NCBI RefSeq assembly: GCF_014297285.1
Contig: NZ_JACOQI010000006.1
Coordinates: 118,668-182,667 of the forward strand
DNA: 64,000 nucleotides
Source of the DNA: Dysosmobacter segnis
GTDB taxonomy: Bacteria; Bacillota; Clostridia; Oscillospirales; Oscillospiraceae
Reading direction: 5' to 3'
Shown here: one piece after another, positions 16,606-24,956 of the stretch
Layout of the letters: each line of letters opens with the position of its first letter
How positions within the stretch are numbered: position 1 is the first letter of the stretch
Position numbers and translations under genes: made by a program
Notes under the pieces: generated by a model
Databases searched by the model: none
What the model was told of the DNA's origin: nothing
The model's input: only the letters and a program-made list of their open reading frames with translations

Positions 16606-17436
16606 ATGAGCTACGCCGATCAGGTCTTTATGCAAAACATTCAGGAGATCCTGGACCACGGCGTCTGGGACACCGATCAGAACGTCCGTCCCCACTGGGA
16701 GGACGGCACGCCCGCCCACACCATCAAAAAATTCGGCATCGTCAACCGCTACGATCTGCAAAAGGAGTTTCCTATTCTGACCCTCCGCCGGACCTACTGG
16801 AAAACAGCTGTGGACGAGCTGCTGTGGATCTGGCAGAAAAAGTCCAACAACGTCCATGACCTCAACGCCCGGATCTGGGACCAGTGGGCGGATGAAACCG
16901 GCTCCATCGGCAAGGCTTACGGCTATCAGCTGGCCGTCAAGCACCACTATCCCGAGGGAGACATGGACCAGGTGGACCGGGTGCTCTACGATTTGAAGCA
17001 TAACCCCGCCAGCCGCCGGATCTTGACCAATATCTACAACTTTGCCGACCTCTCTGAGATGCACCTGTACCCCTGCGCTTATTCCATGACCTTCAACGTC
17101 TCCGGCAACGTGCTCAACGCCATTTTGAACCAGCGGAGCCAGGATATGCTGGCCGCCAACAACTGGAACGTGGTGCAGTACGCCGTGCTGGTGTACATGA
17201 TGGCTCAGGTCAGCGGCCTTGTGCCCGGCGAGTTGGTCCACGTCATCGCCGACGCCCATATTTACGACCGCCATGTGCCCATCGTGGAGAAAATGCTGAC
17301 CCAGACCCCCGCCCCCGCACCGAAGTTCGCCATAGACCCCTCCGTAATGGATTTCTATGCCTTCACCCGGAACAGCTTTACGATGGAGGGCTACACCCCC
17401 GCCCCCTTCGAGGACAAAATCCCCATTGCCATTTAA
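16606..17436 (+). CDS. thyA: ThyA, thymidylate synthase
   Basis: This enzyme methylates dUMP to dTMP using methylene-tetrahydrofolate, which is oxidized to dihydrofolate. The 276-residue protein has the folate/dUMP elements, with the catalytic cysteine in LYPCAYSM followed by NQRSQDMLAANNWNV and the dUMP-binding HVIADAHIYDRHV. The PCA in place of the common PCH tripeptide is a variation seen in some lineages. The start at 16606 follows GGGGAGGAA; the frame upstream lacks a ribosome site. It is followed 11 nt later by folA, which regenerates the folate cofactor. Confidence 0.94.
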   Translation: MSYADQVFMQNIQEILDHGVWDTDQNVRPHWEDGTPAHTIKKFGIVNRYDLQKEFPILTLRRTYWKTAVDELLWIWQKKSNNVHDLNARIWDQWADETGSIGKAYGYQLAVKHHYPEGDMDQVDRVLYDLKHNPASRRILTNIYNFADLSEMHLYPCAYSMTFNVSGNVLNAILNQRSQDMLAANNWNVVQYAVLVYMMAQVSGLVPGELVHVIADAHIYDRHVPIVEKMLTQTPAPAPKFAIDPSVMDFYAFTRNSFTMEGYTPAPFEDKIPIAI

Positions 17437-17447
17437 GGAGCCGTGCC

Positions 17448-17942
17448 ATGAACGCCATCGTTGTCACAGATAAACAGTGGGCCATTGGCCGGAGCGGTGA
17501 TCTGCTGTTCTCCTTGCCGGGGGACATGAAGCACTTCCGCACGCTGACTACCGGCGGCACCGTCATCATGGGCCGCAAGACCCTGGATTCCTTCCCCGGC
17601 GGCAGACCGTTGCCCAAGCGGCGGAATATCGTTATCACCCGGTCCCCGGACTTTCACCGGGAGGGCTGCGAGACTGTCTCCACGCCGGAGGATGCGCTGG
17701 CGCTGGCCGGAGATGAAGAAAACGTCTGGCTCATCGGTGGCGGCAGCATTTACGCCGCGCTGCTGGGCCGCTGCCGGCGGGCCTCCGTCACCCGGGTGGA
17801 CAGCACCGTATCGGATGCCGACACCTTTTTCCCCGATCTGGACGCCCTCCCTAATTGGAAAATTGAGCGGATCGGCGAGGCCGTCACGGAAAATGACCTG
17901 ACCTACCGCTTTGTGGACTATGTGAATACCGCGCTGTTGTAA
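17448..17942 (+). CDS. folA: Dihydrofolate reductase
   Basis: This enzyme reduces dihydrofolate to tetrahydrofolate with NADPH, recycling the product of thymidylate synthase. The 164-residue protein shows the DHFR landmarks: WAIGRSGDLLFSLPGDMKHF for the folate site, GTVIMGRKTLDSFPGGRPLP for cofactor binding, and VWLIGGGSIY near the C-terminus. The ATG at 17448 follows AAGGAG. It forms an operon with thyA, the classical arrangement, and is followed by a terminator. The combination implies thymidylate synthesis by the folate-oxidizing ThyA route. Confidence 0.94.
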   Translation: MNAIVVTDKQWAIGRSGDLLFSLPGDMKHFRTLTTGGTVIMGRKTLDSFPGGRPLPKRRNIVITRSPDFHREGCETVSTPEDALALAGDEENVWLIGGGSIYAALLGRCRRASVTRVDSTVSDADTFFPDLDALPNWKIERIGEAVTENDLTYRFVDYVNTALL

Positions 17943-17947
17943 GCCAA

Positions 17948-17980
17948 GGCTCCGCCGTTTTCTCGGCGGAGCCCTGTTCT
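17948..17980 (+). terminator. Terminator of the thyA-folA operon
   Basis: A perfect 10-bp stem (GGCTCCGCCG) with a 6-nt loop lies 5 nt after the folA stop, followed by CTGTTCTTTT. Confidence 0.75.
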
Positions 17981-18056
17981 TTTCTCTGCCCTCTTTTCAA
18001 AACCGCCGCCGCCGTTTATAATAGCCTTATGAAAACTGCGGAAAGGAGGCGGGCGC

Positions 18057-20105
18057 ATGGCGGATCTGAACACCAATGTGCGGTACATCAAGGGCATTGG
18101 CGAGGCCAAGGCAAAATCTCTGGGCAAGCTGGGCATCGCCACGCTGGGCGACCTCATCAACTGGTTCCCCCGGCGCTATGAGGACCGCCGGGAAATAAAG
18201 CCCATCAGCCAGCTCATCCCCGGCGAACCGGCCTGCGTCTCCGCCATGATCGCCTCGGAGCCAAAGCTGTCCCACATCCGCAAGGGCATGGATCTGGTGA
18301 AGGTCCGGGCCGTGGACGACACCGGCGCGTTGGATGTGACCTTTTTCAACCAGTCCTGGCTGAAAAATCAACTGCGGGTAGGCGAGACCTACACCTTTTA
18401 CGGCAGGGCGGAGGGAAGCCTCCTGCGGAAAAGTATGGCAAGTCCCATTGTAGAGCCAGAGGGACGGCGGGAGCACACCGGCCGCATCGTGCCCATCTAT
18501 CCCCTCACCGCCGGGATCAGCCAGCTGCTGTTGTCCCGGGCCATCCGGCAGGGTTTGGACAGCTGCGCCGATATTCTGCCGGACTGCCTGCCGGACGGCG
18601 TCCGTCAGGCGCATCAGCTGTGCCGGGTGAATTATGCCTACGAGAACATCCACTTCCCGGAGGCCCCGGAGGCGCTGGACATTGCCCGGAGGCGGCTGGC
18701 TTTCGAGGAGCTATTTTTCTTCGCCATTGGATTGAAGCTGCTGCGCTCCCGGCGGGAGACCGTCTCCGTGGAACCGTTTCAGCCGGTGGATATGGCCCCG
18801 TTTTACAACGCCCTCCCCTTTACCCTCACCGACGCCCAGCGCCGCTGTGTAGAGGAAGCCATTGCCGATATGCAAAGCGGCAAGCCCATGAACCGTCTCT
18901 GTCAGGGGGATGTCGGCTCCGGCAAAACGATGGTGGCCGCCGCCTGCGTGTATTTCTGCATCAAAAACGGCCGTCAGGCGGCGTTGATGGCCCCCACGGA
19001 GCTGCTGGCAGAGCAGCACTACCGGGGCCTTGCCCCGCTGCTGGAACGGCTGAATATCCGCTGCGCCCTGCTCACCGGCTCCACCACCGTCAAAACGAAA
19101 CGCTCCGTCACCGCCCAGTTGGCCACCGGCGAGATCGACTTCGCCATCGGCACCCACGCCCTGATCTCCGGCAGCGTGGCCTACGCTGACCTGGGGTTGG
19201 TGGTGACGGATGAACAGCACCGCTTTGGCGTGGCCCAGCGGACGGCGCTGGCAGAAAAGGGAGAGCACCCCCACACCTTAGTCATGTCCGCCACGCCCAT
19301 CCCCCGGACGCTGGCCCTGATTCTGTACGGCGATCTGGATGTGTCCGTCATCGACCAGCTTCCACCGGGACGGAAGCCTATTGAAACCTATGCCGTTACC
19401 TCCGCCTATCACCCCCGGCTGTACGCCTTTATCCGCAAGCAGGTGGAGGCCGGGCGGCAGGTGTACATCGTCTGCCCCATGGTCAGCGAGAATGACGAGC
19501 TGCCCGACGAGCGGAAGGCCGTGACGGAATACGCCCAAAAGCTGCAAACGGAGATTTTCCCCGACTTGAAGGTGGCTTTCGTCCACGGCAAGATGAAGGC
19601 CAGGGAGAAGGATGCCGTCATGTCCGCCTTCGCCGCCGGGGAAACAGACATTCTGGTGTCCACCACCGTGATCGAGGTGGGTGTGGACGTGCCCAACGCC
19701 AATCTGATGGTGGTGGAGAACGCGGAGCGCTTCGGCCTCAGCCAGCTCCATCAGCTTCGGGGACGGGTGGGCCGGGGGCAGCACCAGTCCTACTGTGTAC
19801 TGGTGTCCGACAATAAAAATGACGAGACCCGCCAGCGGCTGAAGGCCATGACGAAAACCGCCGACGGCTTCAAGATCGCCGAGGAGGACCTCCGGCTCCG
19901 GGGCCCCGGTGACTTCTTCGGTCTCCGGCAGCATGGTCTGCCGGGATTGCGGGTGGCAGATCTCGGCTGCGACACCCGGCTGCTGGCGGAGGCTCAGTCC
20001 GCCGCCGACGGGCTGCTGGCAGAGGACCCGGCGCTGACACACCACCCCGCCACGGCGGAACGGGTACGAAAGCTGTTTCAGCAGAGCGAAAACAGTCTGA
20101 ACTGA
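18057..20105 (+). CDS. recG: RecG, ATP-dependent DNA helicase
   Basis: RecG is a superfamily 2 double-strand translocase that remodels stalled forks and Holliday junctions. The 682-residue protein is of normal length, with an N-terminal wedge/OB domain (about 50-170) and two helicase lobes. Visible motifs are GDVGSGKTMVAAA (Walker A), VTDEQHRFGVAQR (DExH-like), MSATPIPRTL (motif III) and STTVIEVGVDVPNA with QLRGRVGRG (motifs V and VI). The start at 18057 follows AAAGGAGG. It is a single gene between folA and the M-box-controlled mgtE. Confidence 0.96.
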   Translation: MADLNTNVRYIKGIGEAKAKSLGKLGIATLGDLINWFPRRYEDRREIKPISQLIPGEPACVSAMIASEPKLSHIRKGMDLVKVRAVDDTGALDVTFFNQSWLKNQLRVGETYTFYGRAEGSLLRKSMASPIVEPEGRREHTGRIVPIYPLTAGISQLLLSRAIRQGLDSCADILPDCLPDGVRQAHQLCRVNYAYENIHFPEAPEALDIARRRLAFEELFFFAIGLKLLRSRRETVSVEPFQPVDMAPFYNALPFTLTDAQRRCVEEAIADMQSGKPMNRLCQGDVGSGKTMVAAACVYFCIKNGRQAALMAPTELLAEQHYRGLAPLLERLNIRCALLTGSTTVKTKRSVTAQLATGEIDFAIGTHALISGSVAYADLGLVVTDEQHRFGVAQRTALAEKGEHPHTLVMSATPIPRTLALILYGDLDVSVIDQLPPGRKPIETYAVTSAYHPRLYAFIRKQVEAGRQVYIVCPMVSENDELPDERKAVTEYAQKLQTEIFPDLKVAFVHGKMKAREKDAVMSAFAAGETDILVSTTVIEVGVDVPNANLMVVENAERFGLSQLHQLRGRVGRGQHQSYCVLVSDNKNDETRQRLKAMTKTADGFKIAEEDLRLRGPGDFFGLRQHGLPGLRVADLGCDTRLLAEAQSAADGLLAEDPALTHHPATAERVRKLFQQSENSLN

Positions 20106-20107
20106 AT

Positions 20108-20141
20108 CCGGGAGACCGGCCAGATGGCCGCTCTCCTGGTT
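20108..20141 (+). terminator. Hairpin terminator after recG
   Basis: An interrupted stem (CCGGGAGA, GGCC against GGCC, CTCTCCTGG) follows the recG stop and precedes an AAATTTTTT run. Confidence 0.5.
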
Positions 20142-20167
20142 CTGTGAAATTTTTTCGTCCGTCCGGG

Positions 20168-20196
20168 TTGACAGCGCCTGTTTTTTGGCATACTAT
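20168..20196 (+). promoter_or_regulatory. Promoter of the M-box/mgtE transcript
   Basis: A consensus -35 TTGACA (20168-20173), 17-bp spacer and -10 TACTAT (20191-20196) place the start near 20203, just before the riboswitch. Confidence 0.75.
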
Positions 20197-20219
20197 AAAT
20201 GTGTTATCAAATGACAACC

Positions 20220-20382
20220 GCATAGAGTTCCGGTAGGTAAGGCTACCACAGGGATATGGATCGCTGCCGCAGAGTGATGGAGACATCATGAGAGGGTTTG
20301 AACAGGCGATATCGAACAACAAGGTATCATCTAACGCGATTTCACCGCCCTGTGAAGCTAAAGCTTGAACGGTAGGGATGCT
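20220..20382 (+). ncRNA. M-box (ykoK-type) magnesium riboswitch
   Basis: The roughly 160-nt leader shows conserved M-box pieces in order: GGTAGGTAAGGCTACC, the CAGGGATATGGATCGCTGCC segment, a TGATGGAGACATCA helix, GAACAGGCGAT, then CACCGCCCTGTG and AGCTAAAGCTTGAACGG. The ends can pair through GCAT and ATGC. M-boxes sense intracellular magnesium and repress transporter expression when it is plentiful, and mgtE follows. The 123 nt between the aptamer and mgtE include a CCGGGC/GCCCGG hairpin (20474-20490) directly against the ribosome site. Confidence 0.85.
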
Positions 20383-20505
20383 GTCCTCTGAGACGCTCCT
20401 GGAAGCAGGACTTCACCGCACCGGAATGGGACGCGGCGAGGTCTTTTATTTTACTCCGCGCCATGCAGAAATACCGGGCGGAAGGCCCGGAAAGGAGGTC
20501 ACGCT

Positions 20506-21888
20506 ATGTTTGAAATGGAAAGCCGTGGGGAACTGGTCGAAAAAATTGAGGATCTGGTGAACCGAAAACGATATACAGAACTGCGGGACCTCCTATTGCC
20601 GCTGGAGCCTGCGGACATCGCTATTCTGGCGGACGATCTGGACGATGAAAAGACCCTGCCCCTGCTGTTCCGTCTGCTGCCTAAGGAGCAGGCGGCAGAG
20701 GTGTTCGTAGAGCTGGAAAGTGACCAGCAGGAGCTGCTGATCCGCGGCTTTTCCAACACGGAGCTGAAGGAAGTGCTGGACGAGCTGTATCTGGACGATA
20801 CCGTTGACATCGTGGAGGAAATGCCCGCCAACGTGGTCAAGCGGATTCTGAAGCACTCCGACCCGGATATGCGCAAAAGCATCAACGAAATTCTGAAATA
20901 TCCGGAGGATTCCACCGGCTCCATTATGACCACGGAATTTGTGGATCTGAAGGAGACCATGACGGTGGAGGACGCCCTGAAGCGCATCCGCCGGACCGGA
21001 CCGGACAAGGAGACCATCAACGTCTGCTACGTCATTGATGACTGGCGGCACCTCATCGGCGTCCTCTCCATCCGTACTCTGCTGCTGGCGGAGGAGGATG
21101 ACATCATCGGGGACATCATGGAGCGGAACTACATCTGCGTCCAGACCCTGGATGACCAGGAGGAGACCGCCCGCGCTTTAGGCAAGTATGACTTTCTGGC
21201 CCTCCCCGTGGTGGACACGGAAAACCGCCTGGTGGGTATTGTCACCGTCGATGACGCCATTGACGTTTTGCAGGAAGAGACCACGGAGGATATGGAAAAG
21301 ATGGCGGCTATGCTGCCGACGGACAAGCCCTACCTCCGCACCAGTGCCTTTGACACCTTCAAATCCCGTATTCCGTGGCTGCTGCTATTGATGGTCTCCG
21401 CCACCTTTACCGGCCAGATCATCTCCAGCTTTGAGGACGCCCTCAGCGCCTTCACCATCCTCACCGCCTATATCCCCATGCTGATGGACACCGGCGGCAA
21501 CTGCGGCTCTCAGGCCAGCGTCACAGTGATCCGCGGCCTGTCTCTGGGCGAGATCGAATTTTCCGACCTGATCCAGGTGGTCTGGAAGGAGTGCCGGGTG
21601 GCGCTGCTGTGCGGCACCGTTCTGGCCGGCGCCAACTTCGCCAAGCTGATGCTGCTGGACCGGATGGTATTCCACAATCCCATTACCGTCACCGTAGCCG
21701 CCGTCATCTGCCTGACGCTGGTGTGCACCGTGTTCGCCGCCAAGATCGTAGGCTGTATGCTGCCGCTGCTGGCTAAAAAGATCGGCTTTGACCCGGCGGT
21801 GATGGCCTCTCCCTTCATCACCACCATCGTGGATGCCCTCTCCCTGCTGATCTACTTCCGCTTCGCCTCTTTCCTGCTGGGTATCTGA
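20506..21888 (+). CDS. mgtE: MgtE-family magnesium transporter
   Basis: This is a homodimeric Mg2+ channel. The 460-residue protein is a standard MgtE: an acidic N-domain of about 130 residues made of short helices, tandem CBS domains (GSIMTTEFVDLKETMTVEDA and the second pair around VQTLDDQEETARALGKYDFL), then five C-terminal membrane helices. The pore region includes AYIPMLMDTGGNCGSQAS. The start follows AAAGGAGG. Control at two levels is expected: the M-box on the mRNA and CBS/N-domain magnesium gating of the channel (family knowledge). Confidence 0.95.
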   Translation: MFEMESRGELVEKIEDLVNRKRYTELRDLLLPLEPADIAILADDLDDEKTLPLLFRLLPKEQAAEVFVELESDQQELLIRGFSNTELKEVLDELYLDDTVDIVEEMPANVVKRILKHSDPDMRKSINEILKYPEDSTGSIMTTEFVDLKETMTVEDALKRIRRTGPDKETINVCYVIDDWRHLIGVLSIRTLLLAEEDDIIGDIMERNYICVQTLDDQEETARALGKYDFLALPVVDTENRLVGIVTVDDAIDVLQEETTEDMEKMAAMLPTDKPYLRTSAFDTFKSRIPWLLLLMVSATFTGQIISSFEDALSAFTILTAYIPMLMDTGGNCGSQASVTVIRGLSLGEIEFSDLIQVVWKECRVALLCGTVLAGANFAKLMLLDRMVFHNPITVTVAAVICLTLVCTVFAAKIVGCMLPLLAKKIGFDPAVMASPFITTIVDALSLLIYFRFASFLLGI

Positions 21889-21902
21889 AAAGTGTATAAA
21901 AA

Positions 21903-21940
21903 CGCCCCTGTATGGCTGCGTCATACAGGGGCGCTCTTTA
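21903..21940 (+). terminator. Terminator of mgtE
   Basis: A 12-bp stem (CGCCCCTGTATG) with a 7-nt loop is followed by CTCTTTATG. It lies 14 nt after the mgtE stop. Confidence 0.75.
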
Positions 21941-21970
21941 TGTGGAATCCAGCAAGCTGGACGTTTTCAG

Positions 21971-22510
21971 TCAAAAGCAAATCTCTTCGCGGTTACTTAC
22001 CTCTGCGGAAATAACAAGCTTCGGAGTATCGCCACGACAAATGGAAAAGGTAAACCCATCCCTAACGGCTCTTTGAATGCTATTATCTGCCAATTCGACT
22101 TTATATCCCATAGACATCATCACCCGCTCAAATTCTGTAGGCTCCGATTCTACTGTTAGTCCATATACAAATACAGCCGGGTCGGTTATTTCTATTGTTG
22201 TAACATATTGTCCATCATCGGCATAGTCCGGCCAAGCGGTCAGAAGATAGGACACCCGCACATTGGGTTTCCCCCCCTGCGTGCTCATGTGGTAATCTTT
22301 TCCCAAAAACTCCCGCGCACCCATCCAGCCGGTTATTTCATCATGTCCGTTCCAGTCAACGGATGACACATCGTCACATATCCAAAATTCCAGAGTTGTA
22401 TTCTTTGGTCTTGGTGGAAAATATGGTCTTGTCAAAGATACTACCGCACATATTACAACGAACAGAATCCCTAGTGGCGCAAGGACAATGATCAGCTTTT
22501 TTACTTTCAT
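21971..22510 (-). CDS. Membrane-anchored protein of unknown function
   Basis: A 179-residue protein with one N-terminal hydrophobic segment (about 5-27) preceded by lysines, so it is probably anchored with the rest outside the cell. The soluble part shows no family I recognize; it contains EFWICDDVSSVDW and SYLLTAWPDYADDG. Starting at 22510 gives the hydrophobic anchor right after the initiator. Base composition (mid-40s percent GC by eye) is lower than its neighbours, suggesting a recently acquired or fast-evolving gene. Function not assigned. Confidence 0.55.
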   Translation of the reverse strand: MKVKKLIIVLAPLGILFVVICAVVSLTRPYFPPRPKNTTLEFWICDDVSSVDWNGHDEITGWMGAREFLGKDYHMSTQGGKPNVRVSYLLTAWPDYADDGQYVTTIEITDPAVFVYGLTVESEPTEFERVMMSMGYKVELADNSIQRAVRDGFTFSICRGDTPKLVISAEVSNREEICF

Positions 22511-22550
22511 ATTATGGCCCCCTAAATTTTGGTCCGTCCGTCCTATCTTC

Positions 22551-23423
22551 TCAAATCCCCTGCAAATGGAAATCCGGGGTATACTCCTCCTTGGCGGAGG
22601 TGCGCTCCTGAGTGAAGCCGTCGGCAATGCCGCAATCTGCCATGTACCGTTCCGCCGCCCGGTATTCCGCCTTTGTCACCCTCCGGGCCAGCTTGCCCTC
22701 GGCCCCCGGCTGGGGCGTGTACTGGCTCATGAGGGAAAACAGCACTTCGCCGGGGCGGAAGGTCTCCGCCACCCAGTCGATGACGGCCTTCGTGTTTTCC
22801 AATTCTCCCGGCAGCACCAGATGCCGGATGAGAACGCCGCTTCTCAGCTGGCCGTTTTCCATTCTGTACGGCCCGGTCTGGCGGAACATCTCTAAAATGG
22901 CCGCTTTCGCCGTCTCTGGGTAATCCGCTGCACCGGAATACGCTTTGGCCGGCTCCGTCAGGGCATATTTCAGGTCCGGCAGGTACACCTGTACCCGGTT
23001 CTCCAAGCGTTTCAGGGTCTCCACGGATTCATACCCGCCGCAGTTCCAAACCACCGGCACCGGCCAGCGCTCCTCGCCCAAGGCCTCCAGCACCGCGTCC
23101 GTGAAGTGACTGGGCGTCACTAAATCCAAGCAGGCCGCGCCCTGCTCCACCAGTTCCTCAAAAATCTCCCGGAGCCGCCGGGGGGTGATGGGCTTGCCGT
23201 AGCCTTCCTGAGAGATCACGCCGTTCTGACAAAATTTGCACCGGAGATTGCACCCAGAGAAAAACACGGCGCCCGCGCCATGTTCCCCCACGAGACACGG
23301 CTCCTCCCACTGGTGCAGCATGGCCCGTGCCGCCACTGGCCACGCGGGCATGGCGCACACGCCCCCCGCCTTGTCCGGCGTTCGCTCCACACCGCAGCGG
23401 CGGGGGCAGAGATTACAGATCAT
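22551..23423 (-). CDS. Radical SAM protein (PflA/PflX-like, COG1313 type)
   Basis: A 290-residue radical SAM protein. The cluster-binding motif is in FSGCNLRCKFCQN, that is CxxxCxxC with an asparagine rather than the aromatic residue seen in many relatives. A second N-terminal cysteine set (CNLCPRRCG followed by GGVCAM) is typical of the PflX group of pyruvate formate-lyase activase homologues, whose substrate is unknown. The start codon overlaps the tdk stop in a TGATG, so translation is coupled to tdk. A glycyl-radical partner is not visible in the window. Confidence 0.8.
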   Translation of the reverse strand: MICNLCPRRCGVERTPDKAGGVCAMPAWPVAARAMLHQWEEPCLVGEHGAGAVFFSGCNLRCKFCQNGVISQEGYGKPITPRRLREIFEELVEQGAACLDLVTPSHFTDAVLEALGEERWPVPVVWNCGGYESVETLKRLENRVQVYLPDLKYALTEPAKAYSGAADYPETAKAAILEMFRQTGPYRMENGQLRSGVLIRHLVLPGELENTKAVIDWVAETFRPGEVLFSLMSQYTPQPGAEGKLARRVTKAEYRAAERYMADCGIADGFTQERTSAKEEYTPDFHLQGI

Positions 23424-24016
23424 CAGTCTCCCGTACCCTTTCCGTTGAAGTCCGGGCCCAGATCCCCGGCCCGCCAGTGGCGGCGGCACAGGCCGATGTA
23501 TTTGTCATTGGCCCCCAAGACCACCTGAGCGCCCTCCTTCAAAACCTTGCCGTTTTCGTCGAACCGGGCGTTGAACATAGCCTTTTTGCCGCACCAGCAG
23601 ATGGTCTTGACCTCCTCCAGCTTGTCGGCCATCACCAGCAGCTCGTAGCTGCCGGGGAACAGCTCTCCCTTGAAGTCCGCCCGCAGTCCGTAGCAGATCA
23701 CGGGGACCCCCAGATCGTCCACCACATGCACCAGATAGTCCACTTCCTCCTTGGAGAGGAATTGGGCCTCGTCCACGATGATGCAGGCGTTTTCTTTCAA
23801 CTCGTCCTCGGACAGCGCCCGCATTTCGTCGAAGTAGACGCAGGGGTATTCCAGACCGATACGGGAATGGACCATGTGGTCTCCGTCCCGCTGGTCCATC
23901 CGGGGCTTCACCAGCAGGGTCTTTTGGCCCCGCTCCTCATAGTTGAACCGGGCCATCAAAGCGTTGGCCGTTTTGCTGGAGCCCATGGCTCCGTATTTGA
24001 AATAAAGCTGTGCCAT
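23423..24016 (-). CDS. tdk: Thymidine kinase
   Basis: This enzyme phosphorylates thymidine to dTMP in the pyrimidine salvage pathway. The 197-residue type II thymidine kinase has the P-loop GAMGSSKTANAL at about 9-20, the Walker B-like CIIVDEAQFLSKEEVD, and the lasso/zinc region including CWCGKKAMFNARF and later CRRHW. The YELLVMADKLEEVKTICWCG order matches the family. It lies in a minus-strand cluster with a small zinc-ribbon gene upstream and the radical SAM gene downstream, with overlapping start and stop. Confidence 0.93.
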   Translation of the reverse strand: MAQLYFKYGAMGSSKTANALMARFNYEERGQKTLLVKPRMDQRDGDHMVHSRIGLEYPCVYFDEMRALSEDELKENACIIVDEAQFLSKEEVDYLVHVVDDLGVPVICYGLRADFKGELFPGSYELLVMADKLEEVKTICWCGKKAMFNARFDENGKVLKEGAQVVLGANDKYIGLCRRHWRAGDLGPDFNGKGTGD

Positions 24017-24021
24017 CTTTT

Positions 24022-24501
24022 TTATTCTCCCTCTTTTGCTTCATCGCTCTGCGATGCTGTCTCCTCCGCTCCCACGGGGAATGCCGTCTGGTTTCTCTCC
24101 GCCTCCGTTTGCAGGTCAGCTGCGTCAATGGTCATCTTTTTACAGTCCGGGCAGTACCAGGCCGTGTGGTAGGTAGTCAAAAAGCCTTCTGTGTCCACCC
24201 GCATGATATTTCCACCTCCGGGACTGAGCCACCGCGCCTTTCCGGTGGGGATGCCCCGGTACCAGAAAACACCCCTGCCGCTCATAAGGAAGCCCTGCTC
24301 CATGTCCTCGCCGCACCAGGGGCACTTCTCCGGCGGCAGCCGCAACTTTTCCCGTTTCTCCTGCCATTCCACCTGCATAGCGTCCCAATCCCCCCGGAGG
24401 GTATCCAACAGACCGGGGGCTTTTTCCGCCGGTTCCGAAGCCAGCCTGCGCTCGTCGGGGTCGATGTCCCAAGGGTCCTCGCTCTTTTTCCAGAAAGCCA
24501 T
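24022..24501 (-). CDS. Cysteine-rich zinc-ribbon-like hypothetical protein
   Basis: A 159-residue soluble protein. Two cysteine pairs, CPWCGEDME near residue 60 and CPDCKKMTI near residue 118, could bind one zinc ion. The region between them (WLSPGGGNIMRVDTEGFLTT) looks like a small beta-rich domain, similar to DUF6487-type proteins of Firmicutes. There is no signal peptide or membrane helix. Its stop is 5 nt before the tdk start, so it is probably co-transcribed. Function unknown. Confidence 0.7.
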   Translation of the reverse strand: MAFWKKSEDPWDIDPDERRLASEPAEKAPGLLDTLRGDWDAMQVEWQEKREKLRLPPEKCPWCGEDMEQGFLMSGRGVFWYRGIPTGKARWLSPGGGNIMRVDTEGFLTTYHTAWYCPDCKKMTIDAADLQTEAERNQTAFPVGAEETASQSDEAKEGE

Positions 24502-24503
24502 TG

Positions 24504-24692
24504 TCAGTCCTCCCCGTCAAACTTTTGCACATGAGCGTCAAACCGGCCCCCGTCCCGGCTGGGCAGCCAGCCGATGGGCGGTGGGGTCTCCCGGTCATGT
24601 TTCCAGCACCACAGCCATCGCAGACACCAAATCAGCTTCCGCAGCAGCAAAAGCAGCACAATAACGCCGATGACATTAAAAACCTTCAGCAT
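24504..24692 (-). CDS. Small membrane protein of unknown function
   Basis: A 62-residue protein with one strong hydrophobic segment (about 5-20, VIGVIVLLLLL) followed by a basic, tryptophan-rich stretch and a polar tail. Its stop is 2 nt from the start of the next gene, typical of a real operon member, and GGAG precedes that start. It is too short for family assignment. Confidence 0.5.
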   Translation of the reverse strand: MLKVFNVIGVIVLLLLLRKLIWCLRWLWCWKHDRETPPPIGWLPSRDGGRFDAHVQKFDGED

Positions 24693-24727
24693 GATTTCTC
24701 CTTATAACATCAGGGCGGTAAGCAGGA

Positions 24728-24955
24728 TCATTCCTTGTGCCTGTCATCGTCCTTGACTTCCTTGTAATCCACGGTATACACCGGTCCCTTGAAGTGGGGT
24801 TCGTCTTTTTTTGCTGATTCCGAGCGCCTGTGGCCGCCGTATTTCCGCCACAGCCAACGAACGACCAAAATCAGCAGCAAGACAGGGATCAGCACCCGGA
24901 GCAGGCCAAAGACCAGCGCCAACAGCTTCAAAGGCAGTCCCAGCAAGAATCCCAT
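24728..24955 (-). CDS. Small single-pass membrane protein of unknown function
   Basis: A 75-residue protein whose first 35 residues are almost entirely hydrophobic (LPLKLLALVFGLLRVLIPVL), followed by a charged tail ending in DDDRHKE. The start abuts the mutY stop, suggesting translation coupled to mutY. No motif indicates function. Confidence 0.55.
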   Translation of the reverse strand: MGFLLGLPLKLLALVFGLLRVLIPVLLLILVVRWLWRKYGGHRRSESAKKDEPHFKGPVYTVDYKEVKDDDRHKE

Positions 24956-24956
24956 T

